From Eubacteriaceae bacterium (GTDB lineage: Bacteria > Bacillota > Clostridia > Eubacteriales > Anaerofustaceae), in NCBI GenBank assembly GCA_009782875.1, contig WRIE01000032.1, positions 1 through 36,056 of the forward strand: a stretch of 36,056 nt of DNA, in the 5' to 3' direction. Shown one piece after another: positions 16,708 to 24,055 of this stretch. Under the pieces are notes generated by a model. It was not told the DNA's origin. It saw nothing but the letters and a program-made list of their open reading frames with translations, and ran no database searches. The position numbers were made by a program, and so were the translations under genes. Position 1 is the first letter of the stretch, and each line of letters begins with the position of its first letter.

Positions 16708-18267
16708 TCATGGGAGCTCCTCTTGAAGCAAGTGGAACGCAAAAGAATCTAGCAAGGCTTTGAATGACGCGTCTATGACATCGGTTGACACACCCACAGT
16801 GCCAAAACTCCCATATTGGTTCGAATAGGACATTACAACCCTGACTTTCGCTGCAGTCGCAGATGCAGAGTCGATAACCCTGACTTTGTAGTCGGTTAAA
16901 ACCAAGCTCGACAAGCTTGGGAAAAAGGATATGAGGGTCTTTCTGAGGGCAAGGTCGAGTGCGTTGACAGGCCCGTTGCCTTCTGCCGCGCTTATCTTGG
17001 TTTTTTCACCAACAGTCGCCTTGACGATTGCGCTGGCGATATTGCTTGGAGATCCAAGGTTCTTCTCGCCAATAACCCTGTAAAGGTCAACTTTGTAGGG
17101 AGGGTTGAAAATCCCCAAGGATTGCATCACCAACAGCTCCAATGATGCTTGGGCAGATTCGTACTGGTAGCCGTCTGCCTCTTTTGCCTTGATCAAAGCA
17201 ATGGCAGCTTGGGTTTTTTCACTGTCTTTCCCTGCTTCCCCTGACAGTTTTTCCACTAAGCTGTGTATTGCCGCCCTCCCTGAAACTTCGGATACAAGCA
17301 AATGACGTTCATTGCCAAATACTGCAGGGTCGTTATGCTCGTAGGTTGCAGGGTTTTTCAATACTGCGTCTATGTGCAAGCCGCCTTTATGTGAAAACGC
17401 GTTTTTGCCGACATACGGCGAAGAAGGGTCGACAGGCATGTCAGACACTTCAGCTATAAGCCTGGCTGTGCCAGTCAACAAGCTTAAGTCAACGCCTTCA
17501 ATCTGCCCTGAGGCCGCCAGCAACGCCATAACTGTTGAAAGCCTTGTGTTGCCGCACCTTTCTCCAAACCCGTTGAAGGTCCCTTGGAAATGGAAAGCGC
17601 CTGCCCTGACCGCTTCAATGGTATTTGCTACAGCAAGCTCTTTGTCATTGTGGAAGTGGACTCCGACCTTTCCAGGGTGGGAAGCGCACATTTGGCTTGC
17701 AATATCCGCAACCTGCCATGGCATTGCCTCGCCATTTGTGTCGCAGAGCACAATGCAGCTTGCCCCCGCAGCTATTGCGGCGCTGGCGACACTCATTGCG
17801 TAATTGCTGTCTTCTGCAAAACCTGTGAAGAAATGCTCGCAGTCGAAATAGACTGCCGCGCCCCTGCTCGCCAAAAATGAGACGCTGTCATAAACCATCT
17901 CGAGATTCTGTTCGGGGGTAGCCCCGATGACGCTAGATGCTTGGAAAATTGAGCTTTTGCCTACTATTGTGACAACCTGCGCGCCGGAGCCCAACATTGC
18001 CAAAAGGTTAGGGTCCTCGCTGGCTTTTGTGCCTTTCTTCTTTGTAACGCCGAATGCGGCCAGCCTTGCCTTTTTTGTTTTTTTCCCTTTCAAAAGCTCA
18101 AAGAGCTGGTTGTCTTTCGGGTTGGAGTAAGGGTTGCCGCATTCAATAATATCAACACCAAAATCATCCAGGGCGCTTATAATCGCAAGCTTGTCGGCGA
18201 TTGTGAATGAAATCCCCTCGCATTGGGAGCCGTCCCGGAGTGTTGTGTCCAAGGATTCCAATGCCAT
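16708..18267 (-). CDS. cimA: (R)-citramalate synthase
   Basis: Condenses pyruvate and acetyl-CoA to citramalate, the first step of the threonine-independent route to 2-oxobutyrate and isoleucine. 519 residues, as usual for this family. The N-terminal catalytic barrel starts LDTTLRDGSQCEGISF (active-site Arg and metal-binding Asp), has DTNGEAMPWQV near 175 and the metal-binding HFHNDKELAVAN (H-x-H) near 205. The flexible middle has FSHKGGLHIDAV. The C-terminal regulatory LeuA-type dimer domain (about 390-515) carries the allosteric site. The ATG overlaps the stop of the upstream acyl-CoA ligase gene by one base, so translation is coupled. It is expressed from the promoter and isoleucine T-box at 20555-20837. 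Confidence 0.95.
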   Translation of the reverse strand: MALESLDTTLRDGSQCEGISFTIADKLAIISALDDFGVDIIECGNPYSNPKDNQLFELLKGKKTKKARLAAFGVTKKKGTKASEDPNLLAMLGSGAQVVTIVGKSSIFQASSVIGATPEQNLEMVYDSVSFLASRGAAVYFDCEHFFTGFAEDSNYAMSVASAAIAAGASCIVLCDTNGEAMPWQVADIASQMCASHPGKVGVHFHNDKELAVANTIEAVRAGAFHFQGTFNGFGERCGNTRLSTVMALLAASGQIEGVDLSLLTGTARLIAEVSDMPVDPSSPYVGKNAFSHKGGLHIDAVLKNPATYEHNDPAVFGNERHLLVSEVSGRAAIHSLVEKLSGEAGKDSEKTQAAIALIKAKEADGYQYESAQASLELLVMQSLGIFNPPYKVDLYRVIGEKNLGSPSNIASAIVKATVGEKTKISAAEGNGPVNALDLALRKTLISFFPSLSSLVLTDYKVRVIDSASATAAKVRVVMSYSNQYGSFGTVGVSTDVIDASFKALLDSFAFHLLQEELP

Positions 18268-19931
18268 CAGGGATTTCCGCTCATTTGCCTAAGCTCTACT
18301 TTCCTGATTTTGCCGCTGATTGTCTTTGGCAACTCATCGATGAATTCCACCAAACGGGGGTATTTGTATGGCGCAGTCGCCTTTTGGGTGAAAGCCTGGA
18401 TTTGTTTCTTTAGCTCGTCGCTCCCCTCGGTCCCAGCCACAAGAACAATGTATGCTTTGACCAGCTGGCCCCTCAAATCGTCAGGCACACCGATTACTGC
18501 GCACTCGAGCACGTATGGCAGCTCCATAATAACGCTTTCGATTTCAAATGGGCTGATCCGGTACCCTGAAGACTTGATCAAGTCGTCAGTCCTGCCCACG
18601 AACCATAAATAGCCGTCCTCATCCCTCCATACCGTATCGCCGGTGTGGTAGATGCCATCGCGCAAAGCGTTGGCGCTGGCCTCTGCGTCATCCACATATT
18701 CCTTGAAGAGCCCGTAAGGGCGCCCTTCCCCATAACGGATGACTACTTCGCCGATTTGGCCGTTTTCTGTCTCGCTTCCGTCAGGGTCTACAACCATAAT
18801 GTCATATTGCGGATTTGGCAGCCCCATAGAGCCAGGCTTGGGCTCGGTATTGACAAGATTGGCGATAGTCAGGGTGGTCTCTGTCTGGCCGAACCCTTCC
18901 ATTATCTTCAAGCCGGTATGCTCGTAAAACTTGTTGAAGACTTCCGGGTTGAGCGCTTCCCCGGCAGTGCACACATATTCCAAGCTGGACAAATCGTAGT
19001 TGCCCAGGTCTTCTTTGATGAAGAACCTGAATATAGTCGGGGGCGCGCAAAATGATGTTATTTTGTATTTCGCAAACAACACTAGCAAATCGTGCGCAGC
19101 AAACTTTTCAAAATCGTATGTCATGACGCATGCCTCGCAAAGCCACTGCCCGTAAAGCTTGCCCCACACGCTCTTGCCCCACCCTGTGTCTGATACAGTG
19201 AAATGAATCCCGTCAGGGTTGACATTGTGCCAATGCCTGGCTGTAGTGATATGGGCTAGGGAATAGGTATGGGCATGGGCCACCAAGCGCGGGTACCCTG
19301 TTGTGCCTGAAGTGAAGTACATGAGCATGTCCTCGTCCTTGTGTGTGTCCTGCCTCCCATATCCGGGGCTGGATGCTGTGACGCCTGCTTCAAAATCCTC
19401 CCATCCATCCCTCTTTGGCCCGCACAGGATTTTTATTACGACTTGGGGGCATAGGGCGAATGCTTTTTCACACTCTTCCTTGACTTGCCCGTCTCCAGTG
19501 CAGACGATAGCTGTGATATTCGCTTTGTCGAAGCGGTAAACCAAGTCTTTTTCTACAAGCTGGTTTGTCGCTGGGACAGCGACTGCGCCTATCCTATGCA
19601 AAGCCAGTATGGAAAACCAAAACGAATAGTGGCGCTTTAACACAAGCATCACCCTGTCGCCTTTCTTGATTCCCAGGGACACAAAAAAGTTTGCGGTCCT
19701 CTTGGACATCTCGCTCATGTCGGCGAAAGTGAAAATCCTCTCATCTGTCTTGTCATCGTTCAGCCAAACCATAGCTGGCTTGGAAGGTGTTTTAGCTGCT
19801 ACATCGTCAATACAGTCAAATGCAAAATTATACGAGTCTTCCGGCTTGAAGCTGATCTTGACCAGCCTGCCTTTGCTGTCAAACTCTTCATCAACGAAAT
19901 TGTGGTATACCAGACCGCTTTTACTATCCAT
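18267..19931 (-). CDS. AMP-forming acyl-CoA ligase (acetyl-CoA synthetase / MACS-like)
   Basis: Activates a carboxylic acid to its CoA thioester through an acyl-adenylate. 554 residues, normal for this ANL-family branch. P-loop-like motif SGTTGYPR at 208-215 (Arg replaces the more usual Lys), the A5 motif GFGQTET near 347-353, the A7 motif GIYHTGD near 426-432, the hinge region GRTDDLIKSSGYRISPFEIE, and the C-terminal catalytic lysine segment ISGKIRKVELR near 538-548. The overall sequence is of the medium-chain acyl-CoA / acetyl-CoA synthetase-like group; substrate chain length cannot be read from sequence alone. The ATG at 19931 has AGGAGGA about 10 bases upstream and lies 14 bases after the XRE-cupin gene. 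Middle gene of the isoleucine T-box operon. Confidence 0.92.
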   Translation of the reverse strand: MDSKSGLVYHNFVDEEFDSKGRLVKISFKPEDSYNFAFDCIDDVAAKTPSKPAMVWLNDDKTDERIFTFADMSEMSKRTANFFVSLGIKKGDRVMLVLKRHYSFWFSILALHRIGAVAVPATNQLVEKDLVYRFDKANITAIVCTGDGQVKEECEKAFALCPQVVIKILCGPKRDGWEDFEAGVTASSPGYGRQDTHKDEDMLMYFTSGTTGYPRLVAHAHTYSLAHITTARHWHNVNPDGIHFTVSDTGWGKSVWGKLYGQWLCEACVMTYDFEKFAAHDLLVLFAKYKITSFCAPPTIFRFFIKEDLGNYDLSSLEYVCTAGEALNPEVFNKFYEHTGLKIMEGFGQTETTLTIANLVNTEPKPGSMGLPNPQYDIMVVDPDGSETENGQIGEVVIRYGEGRPYGLFKEYVDDAEASANALRDGIYHTGDTVWRDEDGYLWFVGRTDDLIKSSGYRISPFEIESVIMELPYVLECAVIGVPDDLRGQLVKAYIVLVAGTEGSDELKKQIQAFTQKATAPYKYPRLVEFIDELPKTISGKIRKVELRQMSGNP

Positions 19932-19945
19932 GATTATTCTTCCTC

Positions 19946-20515
19946 CTAGCTATTCTTCATTACTATGGCGAGGAAGACACAGTCTGCTCCGCCGGTCGCT
20001 ATCATCCCGTGCCCCCTGCCCGAGTCGTAGTACACACAGTCGCCCTCATTGAGGATTTCAGTGTTGTCCTCAAAGCGCATTTTCATCGATCCGGACAGCA
20101 CGAAGTTCATTTCCTGGCCTTCATGCCTTGACAGCTGGATTTCAGCATCTTGCTCCTCTTCGAGGTATGGCGCTCTTACAAGGAAAGGCTCAGCAATTTT
20201 GTTTTTAAAGCTGTATGCCATATGCTTGTAATTGAGCCCGCTGCGTCTTTTCACATCTAGGCCTTTGCCAGCTCTCACTATGCTGTAAAATGAGAGCTTT
20301 GGCGTGACTCCGGACACCAGCTCCATCAAATCCACGTTGAAGCGCTCAGCGCACAAGTAGAGGAAAGTAAACGAAAAGTCGCTCTTGCCGTTCTCTGCGT
20401 TTGTATACTCCTCAACGCTTGATTTGGTCACATCAGCCATTTCTTCTATGCTGATCTCTAAAATTTCCCTAATACTGCGGATACGTTCAGCTACGCTTTC
20501 AATAATGTAATCCAT
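19946..20515 (-). CDS. XRE-family regulator with C-terminal cupin domain
   Basis: 189 residues. Residues about 5-65 form an XRE helix-turn-helix (VAERIRSIREILEISIEEMA then TKSSVEEYTNAENGKSDFSF). Residues about 105-185 form a cupin ligand-binding barrel, with RHEGQEMNFVLSGSMKMRF and the second cupin motif GDCVYYDSGRGHGM. Regulators of this architecture often sit directly beside an AMP-forming acyl-CoA ligase in anaerobes and probably sense a related metabolite. The ATG at 20515 is placed by AGGAGG 9 bases before it; the earlier in-frame ATG at 20533 overlaps that site and is rejected. It is first in the operon, below the T-box, so it is itself under isoleucyl-tRNA control. Confidence 0.92.
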   Translation of the reverse strand: MDYIIESVAERIRSIREILEISIEEMADVTKSSVEEYTNAENGKSDFSFTFLYLCAERFNVDLMELVSGVTPKLSFYSIVRAGKGLDVKRRSGLNYKHMAYSFKNKIAEPFLVRAPYLEEEQDAEIQLSRHEGQEMNFVLSGSMKMRFEDNTEILNEGDCVYYDSGRGHGMIATGGADCVFLAIVMKNS

Positions 20516-20554
20516 ACGAATTGTCCTCCTCATCGGCAGCCGCTTTATGGGAAT

Positions 20555-20802
20555 AAAAAAAGCCCCAAAATTTTGAGGCGACTTTCACCGCGGTACCACT
20601 CAAATTGCCCACTTGCGGAGCCACTCTCTACGCGTCAAACAACGCGAGCCCTTGTAACGGCGGAACCCGTTGCCCCTTACCTGTTATTTCAGGGGCACTG
20701 CTCAAGAGGGATATTTTGAAAGCATGTTTTACCGGTTTTCAGCTGCCCCGGTTCTCTGTTAAAAAACAATAGCCTCCAACTTTTGTCTCTATCAACGCAT
20801 TT
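20555..20802 (-). promoter_or_regulatory. T-box riboswitch, isoleucine type, of the XRE-ligase-cimA operon
   Basis: On the minus strand, TGAGTGGTACCGCGG (20588-20602) is the T-box consensus. The terminator behind it is GCCTCAAAA/TTTTGGGGC (20562-20579) followed by seven T. Stem I elements precede it: ACAGAGAACCGGGGCAGCTG, AAACCGGTAA and then CAAAATATCCCTCTTGAGC. The triplet before CCTCTTGAG is ATC (plus-strand 20710-20712), an isoleucine codon, which agrees with citramalate synthase in the operon. Uncharged tRNA-Ile should favour read-through. The specifier is assigned by register, not by folding. Confidence 0.9.
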
Positions 20803-20808
20803 GAGCAG

Positions 20809-20837
20809 ATTATAATTAGTTCTTGGTTTTATGTCAA
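20809..20837 (-). promoter_or_regulatory. sigma-A promoter of the isoleucine T-box operon
   Basis: Minus strand TTGACA (20832-20837), 17-base spacer, TATAAT (20809-20814): both boxes and the spacing are exact consensus. Start of transcription is near 20802. Confidence 0.93.
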
Positions 20838-20991
20838 CATCTTTTTGTCATTTCGCGAAAGAATGCACAGGATAAGGCAAAAATGTCTGGAGCTCGCTGA
20901 GCAGCTGCTGGCAAACCATGGCGGGTGTCGCTAAAGTAAAGATTTTGCTTCCCCCGTCGTTTTTAATTTGGCGACATTGCTGCTGGCAAAG

Positions 20992-21114
20992 TGGGGACCG
21001 GTGGGATTTGCTATGCTGCCCAAACTGGTGTGGCGAGGCTATGGGCTCTTGGCGACTCGGCGGGGGAAGGCGGGATTTGCTGATTCGCCTTTCAAAGAGT
21101 GGGGATTGGTGGGA
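20992..21114 (+). promoter_or_regulatory. distal MraZ-box-like repeat cluster
   Basis: Three repeat pairs with the 10-base period of MraZ operators: TGGGG-accgg-TGGGA (20992-21006), CGGGG-gaagg-CGGGA (21061-21075) and TGGGG-attgg-TGGGA (21100-21114). The first two share GGGATTTGCT directly after the pair. It lies about 1 kb from mraZ with the AT-rich island between. A TATAAT at 21149-21154 follows, but no good -35 box pairs with it. Binding by MraZ is inferred from the motif only. Confidence 0.55.
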
Positions 21115-21254
21115 TTAATGGTTGGGAAGTCGAAATGGGAAATTATCCTATAATGTGAATTATTATAACATTTTCATGTCGAAAAATGGCAATATTGTAT
21201 TATTACTTATCTACTATAAGGTGTTCTTTCTAGATGAAAAGCATTTCAATCATG

Positions 21255-21268
21255 TGAATAGCTATTCA
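21255..21268. repeat. 14-base perfect palindrome
   Basis: TGAATAGCTATTCA is its own reverse complement. AGATGAA and TTCATCT around it (near 21233 and 21264) can also pair. It could be a dimeric protein binding site; none is known. Confidence 0.5.
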
Positions 21269-21297
21269 TCTGGATAATAAGTACAAAAATACCAGGA

Positions 21298-21465
21298 ATG
21301 AATGTCACGAATACTTATAGTGAAATAAAATCAACTCAAAAGAGATGTATTCGCCAATTAGTAAAATTAGCGGAGAAAAGGGGAGCGACATTAGAATTCA
21401 ATGTGAATTCAGTTCTTTTGCCATTAATAACAGTGAATTATGAACACTTCAACATAGTTGAATAG
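21298..21465 (+). CDS. possible 55-residue peptide in the AT-rich island
   Basis: ATG 21298 to TAG 21465. The composition is plausible for a small basic protein: KSTQKRCIRQLVKLAEKRGA forms a basic helix, followed by a hydrophobic NSVLLPLITVNY segment. Against it: AGGA abuts the ATG with no spacer, no promoter is close, and no family is recognised. Its reading frame is closed only 18 bases upstream. Listed because it is the only protein-like frame in this island. Confidence 0.2.
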   Translation: MNVTNTYSEIKSTQKRCIRQLVKLAEKRGATLEFNVNSVLLPLITVNYEHFNIVE

Positions 21466-21968
21466 AGCCAAGCGAGAAAAAGTAGAATGCTTCATTTTTT
21501 GGTTTTGTGTTTAACGGTGAATTTGTTTCGAATTTGCGCTGTCTGGACCCGCTCTTCTTGCTCACCGAGGAAAAAGTCAAGTATTATTCATATATACAAC
21601 TAATCATATATCACAATAAAAAATATACTGTATAATATATCGGTTTGGATAAATAATAAATTAGTGGCAAATCTATTAATAACATGTTTACTACAAAGAT
21701 TCCTTTTTGCTTCCTTCAAACTGCTTTACCCTAATAATAATCAATTATTAACAAAACATAGCGAAAATGTCCTTTATTAGCATGATTTAATATTGGGCCA
21801 TCTTGTAGCGTTTTTTCAGAAGTATAAGCATTTATCCATTTTTCACATAGTTACAAAATTATACATAACACTAAAACACATAAATAATGTAACGAATAGG
21901 TAATTTATATTTTTCGACAGGTTTCGTTCGATTATTTCGGTGAAATTTACCGAAAATTATCCTGTTTT

Positions 21969-21997
21969 TTGAAAAGTACTAATCAACCTTGTATTAT
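21969..21997 (+). promoter_or_regulatory. candidate upstream promoter of the mraZ/dcw cluster
   Basis: TTGAAA (21969-21974), 17-base spacer, TATTAT (21992-21997). Transcripts would run through the four-box MraZ operator before reaching mraZ. Confidence 0.5.
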
Positions 21998-22053
21998 TCG
22001 AAAATTCTCGACAGTTAAGATTCGAACAAAAAATAAGAATCAAGGAAAAGCAC

Positions 22054-22082
22054 TTGAATTAAGTGGGGCTCGGTGGTACTAT
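22054..22082 (+). promoter_or_regulatory. candidate MraZ-controlled promoter of mraZ
   Basis: TTGAAT (22054-22059), 17-base spacer, TACTAT (22077-22082). Two of the four operator repeats lie inside its spacer and against its -10 box, so a bound MraZ would block RNA polymerase. Confidence 0.5.
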
Positions 22083-22120
22083 ATGGGTACCAGTGGGATA
22101 CTAGACCATTGCCAGTGGGA
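22064..22120 (+). promoter_or_regulatory. MraZ operator: four TGGKN-type direct repeats with 10-base period
   Basis: TGGGG at 22064, TGGTA at 22074, TGGGT at 22084 and TGGGA at 22094, each separated by exactly 5 bases. A further TGGGA is at 22116. Known MraZ sites are TGGGN direct repeats with 5-base spacers just upstream of mraZ, read by a ring-shaped oligomer; both motif and position fit. It should mediate autoregulation of mraZ and the dcw genes. Confidence 0.85.
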
Positions 22121-22143
22121 TATCAAATGGAGCGAGTGGTTCG

Positions 22144-22566
22144 TTGAACTCAAAACAAGTATATTACACCCTAGACGACAAAGGAAGATTGAGCATACCG
22201 TCTTTTATTAGGAACACTATTGGAGATTCTTTCACCGTGACAAGAGGCCTCACTGAGCCATGTCTATATATCTATTCACAAACTGAATGGGAATCCCTTT
22301 GCAACGCTGTCAAGAAGTTCAAGCTCAACGATGAGAATGCCCGTAATTTTGAAAGGGTTTTCATCGGCGGCTCTTGTCCCTGCAATGTGGACAAGCAAGG
22401 GCGGATCCTTTTGTCCCAAAACCTGAGGGCCTTCGCCGGCCTTACCAAGGATGTGACTATCTTGGCATTGACTAACAGGTTTGAGATCTGGGACACAGCG
22501 ACATACTACGATATCTTTGCCTCATACGTTATGCCTGAAGGCGGAATTGAAGGGCTTGACTTCTGA
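22144..22566 (+). CDS. mraZ: transcriptional regulator / division protein MraZ
   Basis: First gene of the dcw cluster; 140 residues. Two SpoVT/AbrB-like half-barrels, each with the family's DxxxR signature: DDKGR (residues 11-15) followed by SIPSFIR, and DKQGR (about 83-87) followed by ILL. MraZ oligomerises into rings and binds tandem TGGGN repeats in its own promoter; such repeats lie directly upstream here. The start is TTG at 22144, the only in-frame choice that keeps the conserved N-terminus; GGAG at 22129-22132 or GAGTGG at 22134-22139 serves as ribosome site. A weak start codon fits a low-abundance regulator. Its stop TGA overlaps the ATG of rsmH by one base. Confidence 0.95.
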   Translation: MNSKQVYYTLDDKGRLSIPSFIRNTIGDSFTVTRGLTEPCLYIYSQTEWESLCNAVKKFKLNDENARNFERVFIGGSCPCNVDKQGRILLSQNLRAFAGLTKDVTILALTNRFEIWDTATYYDIFASYVMPEGGIEGLDF

Positions 22567-23513
22567 TGGCAAACCATATTCCAGTAATGTACACTGAAGT
22601 CCTAGAGTCTTTAGATATAAAGACAGACGGCATCTACCTGGATATGACCCTCGGCGGTTTCGGCCATGGGAGAGGTATTTGCGAAATGCTGGGCAAGGAC
22701 GGCCTTTATATCGGCCTTGACTTGGACAGCAGCGCAATTATCCGCGCCAGCAGCAGCACAGGGGGTCTAAAATGCGAAACCGCATTTATCCAAACACATT
22801 TTTCGCGCTTTGTGGAAATCCTCGCCGGCCTCGGAGTTAAAACATTGGACGGCATATTAATGGATCTTGGAATTTCATCTTACCAGCTTGAAGAAAGCGG
22901 GCGAGGCTTTTCCTTTAATTTTGATGAACTTTTAGATATGCGAATGGACACCTCATCAAAGCTATCTGCTTATGAAATAGTAAACACCTATAGCCAAGAG
23001 CGCTTGGCAGACATCATTGAAAGCTATGGAGAGGAGCGTTTTGCAAAAAGAATCGCTGCAAGGATAGCCCAGGACAGAAAATCTTCACCCATAAAAACTA
23101 CAGGACAGTTGGCAAAGCTGTGCGCCCAGTGCATTCCAGCCAGGTTCCATGTGCCAGGGCGCAATCCGGCGACAAAAGTATTCCAGGCCCTTCGAATAGA
23201 AGCCAACGATCTTTTGTCGGGCTTAGGGGATACTGTGCGCTCGGCGATCGCACATCTCAATGAAGGCGGAAGGATTTCAATTATTTCTTTCCACTCCCTT
23301 GAAGACAGGGCAGTCAAGCAAGCGTTCGCAGAAGCGGCCAAAGGTTGCGTCTGCCCAAAAGAGCTTCCGGTGTGTGTGTGCAACCATTTGCCTGAGATAA
23401 AATTATTAACTAAGAAGCCTTTGGCTCCGTCCAGCTCGGAGATAGTTGCCAATCCAAGAGCCCGATCCGCAAAGCTTCGGGTAGCCAGCAAGCTGGTTAT
23501 ATCAGATATGTGA
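22566..23513 (+). CDS. rsmH: 16S rRNA (cytosine-1402-N4)-methyltransferase
   Basis: Methylates N4 of C1402 in 16S rRNA using S-adenosylmethionine (formerly mraW). 315 residues, normal length. It starts HIPVMYTEVLESL, has the SAM-binding segment DMTLGGFGHGRGI (about 26-38) and GLDLDSSAI, the substrate motif DGILMDLGISSYQLEESGRG near 98-117, and the later segments RNPATKVFQALRIEANDLL and ISFHSLEDRAVKQ. Near the end are several cysteines (GCVCPKELPVCVCNHLPEI), usual in Firmicute members. Translation is coupled to mraZ by the TGATG overlap; ftsL follows after 22 bases. Confidence 0.97.
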   Translation: MANHIPVMYTEVLESLDIKTDGIYLDMTLGGFGHGRGICEMLGKDGLYIGLDLDSSAIIRASSSTGGLKCETAFIQTHFSRFVEILAGLGVKTLDGILMDLGISSYQLEESGRGFSFNFDELLDMRMDTSSKLSAYEIVNTYSQERLADIIESYGEERFAKRIAARIAQDRKSSPIKTTGQLAKLCAQCIPARFHVPGRNPATKVFQALRIEANDLLSGLGDTVRSAIAHLNEGGRISIISFHSLEDRAVKQAFAEAAKGCVCPKELPVCVCNHLPEIKLLTKKPLAPSSSEIVANPRARSAKLRVASKLVISDM

Positions 23514-23535
23514 AACGCATAGAATGGAGGAGAGA

Positions 23536-23985
23536 ATGAGCAACAAATCACTATCGCTAGCAAAAAACACAGCAGAGTTGCAAGCCGATGCCTCTGACGT
23601 CAAGCGCAGAGTCCAAATCAGAAGAATATCACGTAAAAGTAATAAATCCCTGATTGTTGCCTGCCTTGTTTTTCTTGTGTTGTCCACATGCCTTGTTTTC
23701 CAGCGAAACGAAATCAACAACCTAGATAGCCAAATCAGGGAACTGGAGATTGCCCACAACCGTGCTGTGAGCATAAACGACGATTTGAGGGGGCAAATCC
23801 TCAAAGTCGACAAATCCCAGATCGAGCGTTACGCTGTAAATGTCCTTGGCATGGTCAAAGCAGATGCCGGAGATGTTGAAAGGGTTTCTTTCAACGTGCC
23901 CAAGAAGCCAGCCCCCGCTACCGAACAAAAGGCAAAAGGCGGGTTTGGGGCTGCTATCAATAGTTTGATGAGGCTTTTTAGCTGA
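23536..23985 (+). CDS. ftsL: cell division protein FtsL
   Basis: Small bitopic division protein that pairs with DivIC/FtsB and DivIB/FtsQ and activates the FtsW-PBP septal synthase. 149 residues from ATG 23536, preceded by GGAGGAGAG; an in-frame ATG at 23524 lies before that site. Basic cytoplasmic N-terminus, one membrane helix (about 37-57, SLIVACLVFLVLSTCLVF), then a coiled coil (EINNLDSQIRELEIAHNRAV), and the C-terminal YAVNVLGMVKADAGDVERVS pattern typical of FtsL/septum-initiator proteins. An Ala/Pro/Lys-rich tail follows. Position between rsmH and the class B PBP is the standard one for ftsL. Sequence conservation in this family is low, so the call relies on topology and position too. 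Confidence 0.88.
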   Translation: MSNKSLSLAKNTAELQADASDVKRRVQIRRISRKSNKSLIVACLVFLVLSTCLVFQRNEINNLDSQIRELEIAHNRAVSINDDLRGQILKVDKSQIERYAVNVLGMVKADAGDVERVSFNVPKKPAPATEQKAKGGFGAAINSLMRLFS

Positions 23986-24055
23986 AGCGCCTGGATATTG
24001 CAAAAACCTGGACTTTCGAAAAACAAGGTGTCAATCTTTTAGTTTGGTGGTTAGA

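Larger units (their letters stand above)
21120..22020. other. AT-rich island of about 0.9 kb, no confident gene
   Basis: Visibly richer in A and T than all neighbouring DNA and lacking the GGC/GCC-rich words of the rest of the window. It contains a 14-base perfect palindrome (21255-21268), an unsupported 55-codon frame (21298-21465), a doubled GAATTC (21393-21409), many TAT/ATA tracts, and a hairpin TTTCGGT/ACCGAAA (21935-21955) enclosed by ACAGG/CCTGT with six T after it. The latter could be a weak terminator just before the mraZ promoters. Confidence 0.6.

Noticed and set aside
20992-22120. Regularly spaced short repeats as a CRISPR array
   Set aside because: Repeats are 5-base words with 5-base spacers, the geometry of MraZ operators and not of CRISPR repeats (over 20 bases with longer unique spacers).
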